The notes under the pieces were generated by a model. It saw only the letters and a program-made list of their open reading frames with translations. It was not told the DNA's origin and did no database searches. A program made the position numbers and the translations under genes. 64,000 nucleotides of DNA from assembly GCA_036676295.1 (NCBI GenBank), contig JAKFDE010000064.1:124001-188000 (forward strand), read 5' to 3'. Below, piece by piece: positions 1-9,617 of this stretch (its first letter is position 1; each line of letters begins with the position of its first letter). This DNA comes from UBA4416 sp036676295 (GTDB lineage Bacteria > Bacteroidota > Bacteroidia > B-17B0 > Aurantibacillaceae).

Positions 1-2111
1 TATCAGCCTTTTCTTTATCTTTTATTGCTCAAACAAGCTCAGCTCAAACCAACGAACCGGTTATTATGACTATTAACGGGAAAGCGGTTTATAAAAATGA
101 ATTTGAAAATGTTTACAAAAAAAACAGTGGCAAAGAGATCAACAAAGAACAAAAATCAGTAAAAGAATACGTTGATCTGTTTTCAACCTTCAAAATGAAA
201 GTATTTGAAGCAGAGGAAAATGGTTTAGATACCAACTCGGCTTTTAAAACAGAATTAGGAGGTTACCGTAAGCAATTGGCTGCGCCTTATCTTACAGACA
301 AAAATGTGAATGATGCTTTGTTGCACGAAGCCTACGACCGAATGAAAACTGAAGTAAAAGCAGCTCACATCTTAATAAGACTACCTGAAGACGCTTTACC
401 AAAAGATACCATTGAAGCATATACACGTATCATGATCATTCGTGATGCAGCAATGGGAAAAAATCCATCGGCAGCAAAAATTGCTGAGTATGAAGCTATT
501 TTGAAAAAAAGCTCTTCTGCTTTAACTAAAACATCTACCAAAACAGATAGTTCTAACTACAAAATAAAATTAGATGCAATTAAAAATATTGCTTCTCTAA
601 ATGGTGCTAATAGATTTACTGCTGTTGCTAAAAAAACATCCGATGACCCTTCAGCCGTTGAAAATGGTGGTGATTTAGGCTATTTCACTTCTTTACAAAT
701 GGTTTATCCTTTTGAAAATGTAGCCTATAATACAAATCCTGGCGACATTAGCATGCCTGTTCGTACACGTTTTGGCTACCATATTATTAAAGTAGAAGAC
801 AAACGTGCTAGTCAGGGTGAAATTTTAACCGCTCACATTATGGTGAAATTTGCTAAAGACATGGGCGAAAAAGAAAAAGCCAATTTGAAAACCAAAATTG
901 ATGAGATCTATGCTAAATTAAAAGCAGGTGAAAAATTTGAAGATGTAGCTCGCCAGTTTTCTGACGATAAACCAAGCGCTGAGAAAGGCGGACAATTACA
1001 GTGGTTTGGTAGCAGCCGTATGCCAATTGAATTTGAAAAAGCCGCATTTGCTTTACAAAATAATGGCGATTATAGCGAACCATTTACAACTAATTACGGA
1101 TGGCACATCGTAAAACGTTTAGATAAAAAAGGATTAGCTTCTTTTGATGAAATGAAAGGCGATCTAAAACAACGTATTGGAAAAGATAGCCGTACGCAAG
1201 CCGGAAGAACTTCGTTAATTGCAAAAATAAAAAAAGACAATAACTTTAAAGAAAACGCAGCTAACAGAAAAGAATTCCTGAAAGTATTAGACAGCACCGT
1301 TTACCAAGGCAAATGGGAAGCGAAGAAAGCTGAGAATTTAGGTAAAAAAGAATTATTCAGACTTTCAACTAAAGACAAAGCATTAAATAAAGAAACAACT
1401 ATTATTTATGGTCAGGATGATTTTGCAAGATACATTGAATCTCACCAAACAGCTCGCCCTGCAATGGATAACAATATGTTCTTACAACAATCTTATAATG
1501 AATTTGTTGATGAAGCAATAGTTAACTATGAAGATTCGAACCTTGAAGCTAAATACCCTGAATTCAAAAATTTATTGAAAGAATACAGAGATGGTATTTT
1601 ATTATTTGATCTGACTGATCAAAAAGTATGGAGTAAAGCAGTGAAAGATACCGCCGGCTTAAAAGCATTTTACGAAAAAAACAAAAACAATTACCTATGG
1701 GATGAACGTGCAGAAGTTACTACATACAAATGCGCAAACGATAAAATTGCTAAAGAAGTGCGTGCTTTATTGAAAAAGAAAAAATCAGAAAAAGAAATTG
1801 TTGATGCTATTAATAAAACATCTCAATTAAATGTTGCTGCTGAAAGCATTACTTATCTTAAAGGCGAAAACAAAGATGTAGATGCTACCTGGAAAGAAGG
1901 TGTATCTGCAACTGATATAAAAGATAAAGACAATAAAGTAACTATTATTGTTATCAATAAATTATTACCTAAAACACCAAAAACCATTGCTGAAGCAAAA
2001 GGCATGATCACTGCAGATTACCAAAATTATTTAGAAAAAGAATGGTTAGCCTATTTAAAAAATAAATACACCGTAAAAGTGAATGAAGAGGTTTTGAATA
2101 CAGTTAAATAA
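1..2111 (+). CDS. PpiC/SurA-type peptidylprolyl isomerase, 5' end cut by window
   Basis: Periplasmic parvulin-type prolyl isomerase/chaperone, probably for outer-membrane protein folding. The reading frame is open from base 3 through the first ATG at 66 and encodes the end of a signal peptide (residues ending ..SSAQTNEPVI), so that ATG is internal and the true start lies before base 1. Counting from it, two parvulin domains are visible: about residues 98-250, with an insertion, ending in GGDLGYF and FGYHIIKVEDKR, and about 252-355 with GGQLQWFG and YGWHIVKRLDK. The remaining ~320 residues are a Lys-rich helical C-terminal region. It is followed by a strong terminator, then two more SurA-like genes. 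Family assignment is firm; the client proteins are inferred. Confidence 0.9.
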   Translation, partial: SAFSLSFIAQTSSAQTNEPVIMTINGKAVYKNEFENVYKKNSGKEINKEQKSVKEYVDLFSTFKMKVFEAEENGLDTNSAFKTELGGYRKQLAAPYLTDKNVNDALLHEAYDRMKTEVKAAHILIRLPEDALPKDTIEAYTRIMIIRDAAMGKNPSAAKIAEYEAILKKSSSALTKTSTKTDSSNYKIKLDAIKNIASLNGANRFTAVAKKTSDDPSAVENGGDLGYFTSLQMVYPFENVAYNTNPGDISMPVRTRFGYHIIKVEDKRASQGEILTAHIMVKFAKDMGEKEKANLKTKIDEIYAKLKAGEKFEDVARQFSDDKPSAEKGGQLQWFGSSRMPIEFEKAAFALQNNGDYSEPFTTNYGWHIVKRLDKKGLASFDEMKGDLKQRIGKDSRTQAGRTSLIAKIKKDNNFKENAANRKEFLKVLDSTVYQGKWEAKKAENLGKKELFRLSTKDKALNKETTIIYGQDDFARYIESHQTARPAMDNNMFLQQSYNEFVDEAIVNYEDSNLEAKYPEFKNLLKEYRDGILLFDLTDQKVWSKAVKDTAGLKAFYEKNKNNYLWDERAEVTTYKCANDKIAKEVRALLKKKKSEKEIVDAINKTSQLNVAAESITYLKGENKDVDATWKEGVSATDIKDKDNKVTIIVINKLLPKTPKTIAEAKGMITADYQNYLEKEWLAYLKNKYTVKVNEEVLNTVK

Positions 2112-2127
2112 CACTCACATTTTTTAT

Positions 2128-2159
2128 AAAAAGGCTGTACAACAAGATACAGCCTTTTT
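2128..2159 (+). terminator. Rho-independent terminator after first PpiC gene
   Basis: Perfect 12-bp stem (AAAAAGGCTGTA at 2128-2139, TACAGCCTTTTT at 2148-2159) with an 8-base loop, running into a T-rich stretch. It lies 17 bases after the stop codon of the upstream gene and 17 bases before the TTG start of the next. Confidence 0.9.
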
Positions 2160-2175
2160 ATTTTATAGCACAACA

Positions 2176-3054
2176 TTGAATTTCATTTTAAAAATACAGC
2201 ATAGCATTTACCTACTTCTATTTGTAATAGGTGGTTTTTCTTGCAATACTAATAATACATCCACTCAAACAGAAGATAAAGGAAAAGCATTAGCTAAAGT
2301 AAATACCAGCACCTTATTCTTATCAGATCTAAAATATGCAACACCTATTGGTGTATCAAAATCAGACAGCATAGCTTTTGTAACAAACGTTATTAATAAA
2401 TGGGCAAGTAATGAAGTATTCTACCAGCAAGCTGTAAATTATTTATCTGAAGAGGAACTAAATGTAGATAAAGAAATTGAAGACTATAAAAAGGAATTGA
2501 TCGCCTATAAATTTCAAATCAAACTTATCAACGAAAAACTAGACACTGTAGTGTCTGATGAACAAATAGAGGAGTATTATAATGCTAATGTTCAAAATTT
2601 CTTACTTAGAAATAACATCGTAAAAGTACTTTACATCAAAACACCTATTGCAACACCTAATTTAGAGAAACTTAAAAAATTATGTTTTTCGACAAACCCA
2701 AAAGACATTGACCAATTAAAAAGCATGTGTATACAATATGCCAATAATTACTTCATGAATGATAATACCTGGTTAATGTTTGACGATTTGAAAAAAGAAA
2801 TGACTCAATTAAAAGAGGTACCAGACTATAGCATACAAAATGGAAAGATCTTTGAATTTACAGACGCTACCAGCTATTACTTTTTAAAGATCCTGGATGT
2901 AAAATCTAAAAACACCTTATCTCCATTAAACTTTGAAAAAAACAATATCAAGAATATCCTGATCAATCAACGCAAACAAAAATTGATCTCAAACATCCGA
3001 AAAGATTTTTTTGACAAAGCCAAAACCAATAAAGAATTAGAAATTTATAATTAA
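2176..3054 (+). CDS. SurA-like lipoprotein (PPIase-associated)
   Basis: Predicted lipoprotein of 292 residues. The TTG start is supported because it gives a full signal peptide with lipobox GGFS|C; no ATG would. The body is a helical SurA N-domain-like region (about 30-130, including SDEQIEEYYNANVQNF) followed by a poorly conserved segment. The parvulin signature GG..G..F is not evident, so it may be a chaperone without isomerase activity. It sits between two bona fide parvulin genes, with only 9 bases before the next gene, which suggests an operon for envelope protein folding. Function is inferred from context and weak similarity. Confidence 0.7.
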   Translation: MNFILKIQHSIYLLLFVIGGFSCNTNNTSTQTEDKGKALAKVNTSTLFLSDLKYATPIGVSKSDSIAFVTNVINKWASNEVFYQQAVNYLSEEELNVDKEIEDYKKELIAYKFQIKLINEKLDTVVSDEQIEEYYNANVQNFLLRNNIVKVLYIKTPIATPNLEKLKKLCFSTNPKDIDQLKSMCIQYANNYFMNDNTWLMFDDLKKEMTQLKEVPDYSIQNGKIFEFTDATSYYFLKILDVKSKNTLSPLNFEKNNIKNILINQRKQKLISNIRKDFFDKAKTNKELEIYN

Positions 3055-3063
3055 TTTAGTACA

Positions 3064-4407
3064 ATGAACTTCAAAATTGCCATCGCATTTATATTACTAG
3101 CGTCTATAACACAAGCCCAACCACAAGTATTGGATAAGGTAGTAGCAGTTATAGGAAAAAATCCTTTACTGTTATCTGAAGTAGAAACCAATTTATTACA
3201 ACAAAAAGAAAAACAAGATCTGGGAGCAAACTCAAAATGTAAGGTGTTTGAAGATCTGTTATTTCAGAAACTATTATTATCGCAAGCAGACAGAGATAGT
3301 ATTGTAGTTACAGACAATGAAGTTGATGGGGAATTAACCCGCCGTATTCAATATTATGTAGGGATGTTGGGAAGTGAAGAGAAATTTGAACAATTTTATG
3401 GAAAGCGAATCAGTGTTTTTAAAGATGAATTGAGAGATGATGTGAAAGATCAGTTACTGGCCCAAAAAATGCAACAAAAAGTAACCGGAGAAATTAAATT
3501 AACACCAAGTGAAGTAAGAATGTTTTTCAATACTTTAAATGTAGATAGTTTGCCTTTAATTAATTCTGAATTAGAAATAGGACACATCGTAAAAAAACCA
3601 CCGGTAACCGACGAAGCAAAAAAAGAAGTAAGAGATCAATTAGAAACTTACAGACAGCGAGTGATCAATGGAGAAAGCATGAGCGTACTAGCTGCATTAT
3701 ACAGCGAAGATCCGGGTTCTGCCAAAAACGGTGGGCGTTATGAATCTGTTATGCGTGGGCAAATGGTTCCGGAGTTTGAAGCGGTGGCTTTTCGATTAAA
3801 AGCCGGTGAAGTATCCGAGATCTTTGAAACAAGTTATGGTTTTCACTTCATGCAATTAGTAGCACGTAAAGGAGAATCAGTAGATGTAAGACATTTGTTA
3901 ATGGCTCCAAAAACATCCCAATTAGATATATTGAAAGCTAAACAACAATTAGACAGTATCAGACTACAAATTATTGACGGCACCATAAAATTTGACGATG
4001 CTGCATTAAAATACAGTGATGATAAAGACACTAAACAAAATGGTGGTTTATTAGTTAATCCGGCTTCGGCAGGCACCAAATGGGAATTAGATGAGATCGC
4101 ACAAATGGATCAGAACTTAGTATTTATGTTGGAAAACCAAATGAAAGTTGGAGATGTGAGTCCTGTTATTCAGCATGCTATTGATGCTAAACCAGCTTGG
4201 AGGATCATTTATTTAAAATCCAGAACAGAACCACATAAAGCAAATATGAAAGATGATTACACAAAGCTTTTAAACATGGCAACATATGATCACCAGAAAA
4301 AAACAATTCAGGAATGGATCGCTAAAAAATCTAAATCAACCTACATAAAAATTGATAACGAATTTAATAGTTGCAAATTAGAATACAACTGGACTATTAA
4401 TCAGTAG
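3064..4407 (+). CDS. SurA-like periplasmic peptidylprolyl isomerase
   Basis: Periplasmic chaperone/prolyl isomerase of 447 residues, close in size and layout to E. coli SurA. A signal peptide (MNFKIAIAFILLASITQAQP) is followed by a helical SurA_N region (about 22-165), a first parvulin domain (about 168-268, with GGRYESVMRGQMVPEFE and YGFHFMQLVARK) and a second parvulin domain (about 270-385, with VDVRHLLMAP and NGGLLVNP). It probably escorts outer-membrane beta-barrel proteins, of which this window encodes several. It lies 9 bases after the lipoprotein gene and 56 bases before the MoxR gene. Confidence 0.88.
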   Translation: MNFKIAIAFILLASITQAQPQVLDKVVAVIGKNPLLLSEVETNLLQQKEKQDLGANSKCKVFEDLLFQKLLLSQADRDSIVVTDNEVDGELTRRIQYYVGMLGSEEKFEQFYGKRISVFKDELRDDVKDQLLAQKMQQKVTGEIKLTPSEVRMFFNTLNVDSLPLINSELEIGHIVKKPPVTDEAKKEVRDQLETYRQRVINGESMSVLAALYSEDPGSAKNGGRYESVMRGQMVPEFEAVAFRLKAGEVSEIFETSYGFHFMQLVARKGESVDVRHLLMAPKTSQLDILKAKQQLDSIRLQIIDGTIKFDDAALKYSDDKDTKQNGGLLVNPASAGTKWELDEIAQMDQNLVFMLENQMKVGDVSPVIQHAIDAKPAWRIIYLKSRTEPHKANMKDDYTKLLNMATYDHQKKTIQEWIAKKSKSTYIKIDNEFNSCKLEYNWTINQ

Positions 4408-4463
4408 CAGAAAGCAGTTAAAAAAATCACAAATAAATAATCAATAAATCAAAAACTGGCTTT

Positions 4464-5426
4464 ATGAATTATAAAAACGATGTAGAAGCTATTGATGCCT
4501 TTGTAGTTAAGTACAAAGAATTAAATACTGAAATTGCCAAAGTAATTGTTGGGCAAAATGATACAGTGAAAAATGTATTGATCTCTATTTTTTGTAAAGG
4601 ACATTGTTTGTTAGTTGGTGTTCCCGGTTTAGCGAAAACTTTATTGGTTAATACCATAGCCGATGTATTAGGCTTAACTTTTAATCGTATTCAATTTACA
4701 CCAGATCTAATGCCAAGTGACATTATTGGTTCTGAAATTTTGGATGAACACCGTAATTTTAAATTCATTAAAGGACCTTTATTTGCAAATATTGTGTTAG
4801 CCGATGAGATCAACCGTACTCCTCCCAAAACGCAAGCTGCTTTATTAGAAGCAATGCAAGAACGTTGTGTAACAGCTGCGGGTAAAAAATACGAGATCGG
4901 AAATCCATTTTTTGTACTAGCTACACAAAACCCAATTGAACAAGAAGGAACCTATCCCCTACCCGAAGCTCAATTAGACCGTTTTATGTTTAATGTATGG
5001 TTAGATTATCCGAGCTTTGCAGAAGAATTAGAGGTTGTAAAAAGCACGACTACTGACAGAAACGTCGTTTTAAATAAAATTATTTCTGCTGAAGAGATCT
5101 TATATTTTCAGCATTTGATTCGTAAGATTCCGGTAGCGGATAATGTATTGGAATATGCTGTCAAACTGGTAAACAAAACACGTTTAAACTCTGAGTTCAG
5201 TTCAGATGTAGCAAAAAAATATTTGGCTTGGGGTGCCGGTCCACGTGCATCACAGTTCTTAGTACTTGGTGCTAAATGTCATGCTGCTATTAATGGTAAA
5301 TACAGTCCGGATATTGAAGATGTAAAAGCTGTAGCTAATTCGATTTTACGTCACCGTATCATTCGTAACTACAAAGCAGAAGCGGATGGTGTAAGCATTG
5401 AAGATATTATTGAGCAATTGAAATAA
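4464..5426 (+). CDS. MoxR family AAA+ ATPase
   Basis: MoxR-class AAA+ ATPase of 320 residues, full length for the family. Walker A is GVPGLAKT at residues 52-59, followed by a Walker B region with VLADEINRTPPKTQAALLEAMQE and a sensor-1 region with LATQNPIEQEGTYPLPEAQLDRF. MoxR proteins are thought to remodel or activate partner proteins, often with VWA-domain and DUF58 proteins encoded alongside. Neither partner is here: upstream are SurA-like genes and downstream a dehydrogenase, so the client is unknown. Cytoplasmic. Confidence 0.93.
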   Translation: MNYKNDVEAIDAFVVKYKELNTEIAKVIVGQNDTVKNVLISIFCKGHCLLVGVPGLAKTLLVNTIADVLGLTFNRIQFTPDLMPSDIIGSEILDEHRNFKFIKGPLFANIVLADEINRTPPKTQAALLEAMQERCVTAAGKKYEIGNPFFVLATQNPIEQEGTYPLPEAQLDRFMFNVWLDYPSFAEELEVVKSTTTDRNVVLNKIISAEEILYFQHLIRKIPVADNVLEYAVKLVNKTRLNSEFSSDVAKKYLAWGAGPRASQFLVLGAKCHAAINGKYSPDIEDVKAVANSILRHRIIRNYKAEADGVSIEDIIEQLK

Positions 5427-5541
5427 ATAGATTTGAGAATTTAGAAATGAGATTTGAGATTAAAATCTAAACAAGTGTCAGTCTGAGCGAAGTAGAAGAC
5501 TTTTATATTGAAAAGTAAACAACAAACATTAAACATTTTAA
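5427..5541. repeat. Intergenic repeat debris: GATTTGAGA words plus TGTCAGTCTGAGCG half-element
   Basis: The 115-base gap contains two near-copies of a GATTTGAGA word in a purine-rich stretch. They are followed at about 5475-5500 by TGTCAGTCTGAGCGAAGTAG, which resembles the left arm of the inverted repeat at 46756-46814 (TGTCAGGCTGAGC). The GATTTGAGA word recurs at 12631-12641. No ORF or terminator is visible. Confidence 0.5.
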
Positions 5542-6492
5542 ATGAGTAAATTAATTTTAGCCAACGATGGCATTGATGCGGTAGGAAAAAGTCTTTTAGA
5601 AAAAGCAGGTTACACAGTAATAACTGAAAAAGTAGCTCAAGAAAATTTAGCCAAAGAAATTAACGATAAGGGTTATGTTGCCTTAACAGTGCGTAGCGCT
5701 ACTAAAGTTCGTAAAGATGTGATCGATGCTTGTCCTAATTTAAAAGTGATTGGCCGCGGTGGTGTTGGTATGGATAATATTGATGTAGATTACGCCCGTT
5801 CAAAAGGAATACAAGTCATCAATACACCGGCAGCTTCCAGTAATTCGGTAGCAGAGTTAGTATTTGCTCATTTGTTTAATGCTGTTCGTTTTGTGTACGA
5901 TAGCAATCGTCAAATGCCTGTAAACGGAAATGCAAAATTTGACGATCTTAAAAAAGCATACTCTAAAGGAATTGAATTAAGTGGTAAAACCATTGGTATT
6001 ATAGGTTTTGGACGTATTGGGCAATACACTGCAAAAATTGCTTTAGGTTGTGGTATGAAAGTATTAGCGTATGATCCATTTGTAAAAGAAGCTACTTTAA
6101 CGTTAAACATTCATGGTACTAATGGCGTGAATATTAAAATTCAAACCGTAAGTTTAGAAGAATTAATCGGACACTCAGACATGATCTCGATGCATGTACC
6201 GGGCGGAAAAATGATCACTGCTAAAGAAATTGCCAACATGAAAAACGGAGTGATCTTAGTGAATGCTTCTCGTGGTGGTGTAATTGATGAAGCAGATCTT
6301 ATTGCAGGATTAGATTCAGGGAAGATTGCGCATGCTTGTTTAGATGTATTTGAAAATGAACCAACACCTAACGAAGTTTTATTAAAACATCCAAAGATCT
6401 CTTTAACTCCTCACATCGGTGCAGCTACTAACGAAGCTCAGGAACGTATTGGTGTTGAGTTAGCTGAGAAATTAATTGATGCGTTGAATTAG
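5542..6492 (+). CDS. D-2-hydroxyacid dehydrogenase (3-phosphoglycerate dehydrogenase-like)
   Basis: NAD-dependent D-2-hydroxyacid dehydrogenase of 316 residues, closest in appearance to the short form of D-3-phosphoglycerate dehydrogenase (first step of serine synthesis). Visible are the substrate-binding IGRGGVGMDNID (about 70-81), the nucleotide-binding IGIIGFGRIGQ (151-161), ASRGGVIDE, and the catalytic His in LTPHIGAATNEAQ. There is no C-terminal ACT domain, so serine feedback control of the E. coli kind is not expected. No other serine genes are adjacent. Another D-hydroxyacid substrate is possible. Confidence 0.85.
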   Translation: MSKLILANDGIDAVGKSLLEKAGYTVITEKVAQENLAKEINDKGYVALTVRSATKVRKDVIDACPNLKVIGRGGVGMDNIDVDYARSKGIQVINTPAASSNSVAELVFAHLFNAVRFVYDSNRQMPVNGNAKFDDLKKAYSKGIELSGKTIGIIGFGRIGQYTAKIALGCGMKVLAYDPFVKEATLTLNIHGTNGVNIKIQTVSLEELIGHSDMISMHVPGGKMITAKEIANMKNGVILVNASRGGVIDEADLIAGLDSGKIAHACLDVFENEPTPNEVLLKHPKISLTPHIGAATNEAQERIGVELAEKLIDALN

Positions 6493-6539
6493 TAACTTCT
6501 TACATAATTTAAGTTATATACTTAATTTAAATTTATACT

Positions 6540-6950
6540 ATGAAGTTAATTTTATCTGTAATTATATCTTTGACTTTAACACTAAGTGTTAGCGCTCAAA
6601 AAGTCATTAAGGTAAAAAAGGAAGATAATCGCTTTTTGTTTTTTCAGATGGGAACTCAAACCGATCTGTTGATTAAAGACAAAAGCGATTTGTTTTACAT
6701 TAAACTACCAGATAGTTTAAAACACCAGTTACAAATTACCGTTGAAAATGCTCAGTTTAAAAGGACGGGTAATGATACACTTTTCAAATTGGTTCCTATT
6801 AAAGGCATGAAATATTCTCATACGTTAATTGATACATCTTTTCAAACCTTATTAGAAGGTACATGTATCCCCTCTCAAACTATTAAGTTTGAGGTGATTA
6901 ATACTAAAACCAAGAAAGCTTTGCTTCAAAATAAATTTTTAGCGAAGTAG
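6540..6950 (+). CDS. Hypothetical secreted protein
   Basis: A 136-residue protein with a clear signal peptide (MKLILSVIISLTLTLSVSAQ) and a beta-rich mature part of about 116 residues; no family recognised. It lacks a T9SS sorting domain and a lipobox, so it is probably periplasmic. Its last ~35 bases form the left arm of a terminator hairpin (6912-6957). It stands between the dehydrogenase and the POT transporter genes, with no context clue to function. Confidence 0.7.
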   Translation: MKLILSVIISLTLTLSVSAQKVIKVKKEDNRFLFFQMGTQTDLLIKDKSDLFYIKLPDSLKHQLQITVENAQFKRTGNDTLFKLVPIKGMKYSHTLIDTSFQTLLEGTCIPSQTIKFEVINTKTKKALLQNKFLAK

Positions 6951-6957
6951 CTTTCTT
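6912..6957 (+). terminator. Terminator overlapping the 3' end of the secreted-protein gene
   Basis: AAGAAAGC (6912-6919) pairs with GCTTTCTT (6950-6957), and there is partial pairing of GCTTC with GAAG inside. A T-run follows. The left arm is coding sequence and the right arm overlaps the stop codon. Confidence 0.6.
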
Positions 6958-6984
6958 TTTTTATCTTTAGCCAAATTCAAACTT

Positions 6985-8622
6985 ATGGCATCAACTTCTA
7001 AACATCCAAAGGGACTTTTATTTTTAGCATTTACTGAGTTTTGGGAACGCTTTGGGTATTACCTCATGATCGGTATTTTCTTTTTGTATATGACCGATAC
7101 AGAAACAGGAGGTTTTGCATGGGAAAGCGGAAAAGCATCTGATGTATTCGGAACTTTTATCGCCTGCGTGTACTTAACACCTTTTATTGGTGGCTTGTTA
7201 GCCGATATGAAACTTGGTTATCGTTTTGCGGTAACACTTGGTGGAATCTTAATGGGAATTGGGTATTGTTTATTATCTATAAGGGAGGAATGGGCTTTTT
7301 ATACTTCACTGTGTATCATGATCGTTGGAAATGGTTTCTTTAAACCTAATATTTCTACGCTTTTGGGAAATTTATATAACGACCCTCAATACAAAGCAAA
7401 TAAGGATACCGGTTATAACCTGTTTTATATGAGTATCAACATAGGTGCATTCTTATGTAATTTTATTGCAGCGTTCATGCGTATCAAATATGGCTGGAGC
7501 TTTGCTTTTATTACTGCAGGTATTGGAATGTTTTTAGGTGTTATTACCTTTTGGATTGGAATGAAACATTACAAACATGTGGATGTAAGAAAAGAACCAA
7601 CTCCACAAGACAAACCCATTATCATGAGGTTTTTGAAAGTGTTAGCGATTGCAGTAGGCTTTGGTGCCCTAGGTTGGTTTATCCCTGATACTATTTTCGG
7701 AAGCGACAGTACAGATGCCTTTTTATGTGCCTGTATTCCTGTTGTTTATTTTTATGCAACTATTTATAAAAGCTGTACCGAAGAAGAAAAAAAACCGGTT
7801 GGTACCATGTATACAATTTTTGGGATCGTTATTATTTTCTGGGCAATTTTTAAATTAAATGGCACTGCTTTAACAACCTATGCCAACTCATATACAGATA
7901 GGGAAATGCCAACAGCACTTGTAAAACCTGCTCAATATCTATATCAGTGCGATAATTCAGTAGTGGCTAAAAATGATACCGTATATCAGCTGGATGAGCA
8001 TTTCAGAAGGATCAAAGATGCAAATGGTAAAGCAATAAAATGTGTTGATTATCCATCCTATTTCAAAAACCTGGAACCTGAAAAATATCCTGAACCAGGG
8101 GAGAGATTAAACTTAATTCCAACAGAATTATTTCAATCCATCAACCCTTTCTTTGTAATTGTTTTAACACCGTTAATTGTTATGTTCTTTGGCTTTTTAA
8201 GAAGAAGAAAAAAAGAACCTACAACTGCTACAAAAATTGCCTATGGTTTGTTAATCAGCGGTTTGTCGACCTTAGTTATGGTTGCTGCGGTATACTTTAC
8301 TAATAATGGAGTTAGCAAAGCGAGTGCCTGGTGGCTTGTTGGTAGTTATGGGGTGATAACCATTGGCGAGTTATGCTTAAGTCCGATGGGATTATCCATG
8401 GTATCAAAATTATCTCCTTTTCGCTTTACAGCTTTAATGATGGGAGGTTGGAGTCTTGCAACATCTATTGGAAACAAAATGAGTGGTGTATTAGCCAAAA
8501 ACTGGGATAATTTTGATAATAAAGCAAACTTCTTTTGGTTGAATTTTGCTTTATTAATGCTTGCATTTGTTATTATGATGCTGTTATTAAAACGGTTAAA
8601 TCGTGCTTTTAAAGAGAGCTAA
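6985..8622 (+). CDS. POT/PTR family proton-dependent oligopeptide transporter
   Basis: Inner-membrane MFS transporter of 545 residues, probably importing di- and tripeptides with protons. The N-terminus carries the family hallmark FTEFWERFGYYLMIGIFFLY (ExxER), and the region NPN..LLGNLYND..DTGYNLFYMSINIGAFLCNF matches the second POT signature. About 12-14 membrane segments are visible, with a large hydrophilic insertion at roughly 305-370 as in many Bacteroidota homologues. A TATCTTTA sequence at 6962-6969 is a plausible -7 element. The gene stands alone, flanked by a terminator and a convergent peroxidase gene. Confidence 0.92.
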   Translation: MASTSKHPKGLLFLAFTEFWERFGYYLMIGIFFLYMTDTETGGFAWESGKASDVFGTFIACVYLTPFIGGLLADMKLGYRFAVTLGGILMGIGYCLLSIREEWAFYTSLCIMIVGNGFFKPNISTLLGNLYNDPQYKANKDTGYNLFYMSINIGAFLCNFIAAFMRIKYGWSFAFITAGIGMFLGVITFWIGMKHYKHVDVRKEPTPQDKPIIMRFLKVLAIAVGFGALGWFIPDTIFGSDSTDAFLCACIPVVYFYATIYKSCTEEEKKPVGTMYTIFGIVIIFWAIFKLNGTALTTYANSYTDREMPTALVKPAQYLYQCDNSVVAKNDTVYQLDEHFRRIKDANGKAIKCVDYPSYFKNLEPEKYPEPGERLNLIPTELFQSINPFFVIVLTPLIVMFFGFLRRRKKEPTTATKIAYGLLISGLSTLVMVAAVYFTNNGVSKASAWWLVGSYGVITIGELCLSPMGLSMVSKLSPFRFTALMMGGWSLATSIGNKMSGVLAKNWDNFDNKANFFWLNFALLMLAFVIMMLLLKRLNRAFKES

Positions 8623-8633
8623 AATCTCTCTTT
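8611..8633. terminator. Hairpin between convergent genes
   Basis: Perfect 8-bp stem AAAGAGAG (8611-8618) / CTCTCTTT (8626-8633) spanning the POT stop codon, in the 28-base gap between convergent genes. The T-run is short on both strands, so termination efficiency is uncertain. Confidence 0.5.
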
Positions 8634-8650
8634 ATAAAAGAAAACGCGGT

Positions 8651-9613
8651 TTACTTTTTAAATCTGTTATCAGTCAGAGATAATAAGAAAGCTTCAATAT
8701 CTTGTTTTTCTTGAGCCGTAAGGTTTAATGGTTTTAACATAGATGTATCTCTATTAACCGAATTTGAAACAACTTTATCCGGTTCGTTATAATAGTCAAT
8801 CACTTCTTTCAATGATTTAAACATGCCATTATGCATATATGGTTTGGTAACACTTACATTTCTTAAGCCCGGAACCTTAAAGCTTCCTATGTCTTTTGGA
8901 TTACGGCTAATTAAATAACGTCCACTATCGTTCAGGTCTTTACCATTAAACAAACCAATATTTTTAAACTCATCTCCTGTAAAATCAGGGCCAAAATGGC
9001 AATCAAAACATTTCCCTTTTTCGTTAAATAATATTTGTCCACGCTTGGCACTAGCTGTAAACTGTGTTGTATCCTTTCCGCTCATGTAATTATCAAAAGG
9101 AGAATCGCTGGTTTCTAGCGTTCTTTCAAAAGCAGAGAGGGCATCTACTACATTTTGCTTATCGGCCGGTTTACCAAAAATTTTTATAAAAAAAGCTTTG
9201 TATTGTTTGTGTTGATTTAATTTTCTTACGATGGTTGATAATGGAATATCCATTTCTATAGGATTTTCCATTGGTCCCGATGCTTGTTCTTCTAAACTTT
9301 CCGCTCTGCCATCATGAAAGAAAAAATTTCGGGCACCCTGATTCATAACGCTTGGTGTATTTCTGCCGCCTTTGGCACTATCTACTCCAAAACTAAACGC
9401 CACATTATCTGCAAAGGCAAACTCGGGTTTATGACAAGAAGCACAACTCACCTGATTTTCACGAGACAAGATCGGATCATGAAATAACAGTTCTCCCAAT
9501 TCTTCCACAGTATGAGGTTCTTTTATCAGTTTATCTTGTTTTCCGGAATTTGTACAGGCAATTACAAACACAACAGAAGCTATACTAAAAATTTTAATAA
9601 TGGTTGAAATCAT
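8651..9613 (-). CDS. Di-haem cytochrome c peroxidase (MauG/CcpA family) lipoprotein
   Basis: Periplasmic di-haem peroxidase of 320 residues that would reduce hydrogen peroxide with electrons from cytochrome c; MauG-like oxidation of another substrate is an alternative. Two haem-binding motifs are visible: CASCH at 57-61 and CFDCH at 202-206. The family segments NTPSVMN and VPGLRNVSVTKPYMHNG are also present. The N-terminus is a lipoprotein signal (VFVIAC, Cys20), so it is membrane anchored. The start is preceded by a -7 element only 4 bases away. It is monocistronic and convergent with the POT gene. It implies respiratory metabolism. Confidence 0.92.
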   Translation of the reverse strand: MISTIIKIFSIASVVFVIACTNSGKQDKLIKEPHTVEELGELLFHDPILSRENQVSCASCHKPEFAFADNVAFSFGVDSAKGGRNTPSVMNQGARNFFFHDGRAESLEEQASGPMENPIEMDIPLSTIVRKLNQHKQYKAFFIKIFGKPADKQNVVDALSAFERTLETSDSPFDNYMSGKDTTQFTASAKRGQILFNEKGKCFDCHFGPDFTGDEFKNIGLFNGKDLNDSGRYLISRNPKDIGSFKVPGLRNVSVTKPYMHNGMFKSLKEVIDYYNEPDKVVSNSVNRDTSMLKPLNLTAQEKQDIEAFLLSLTDNRFKK

Positions 9614-9617
9614 GCTG

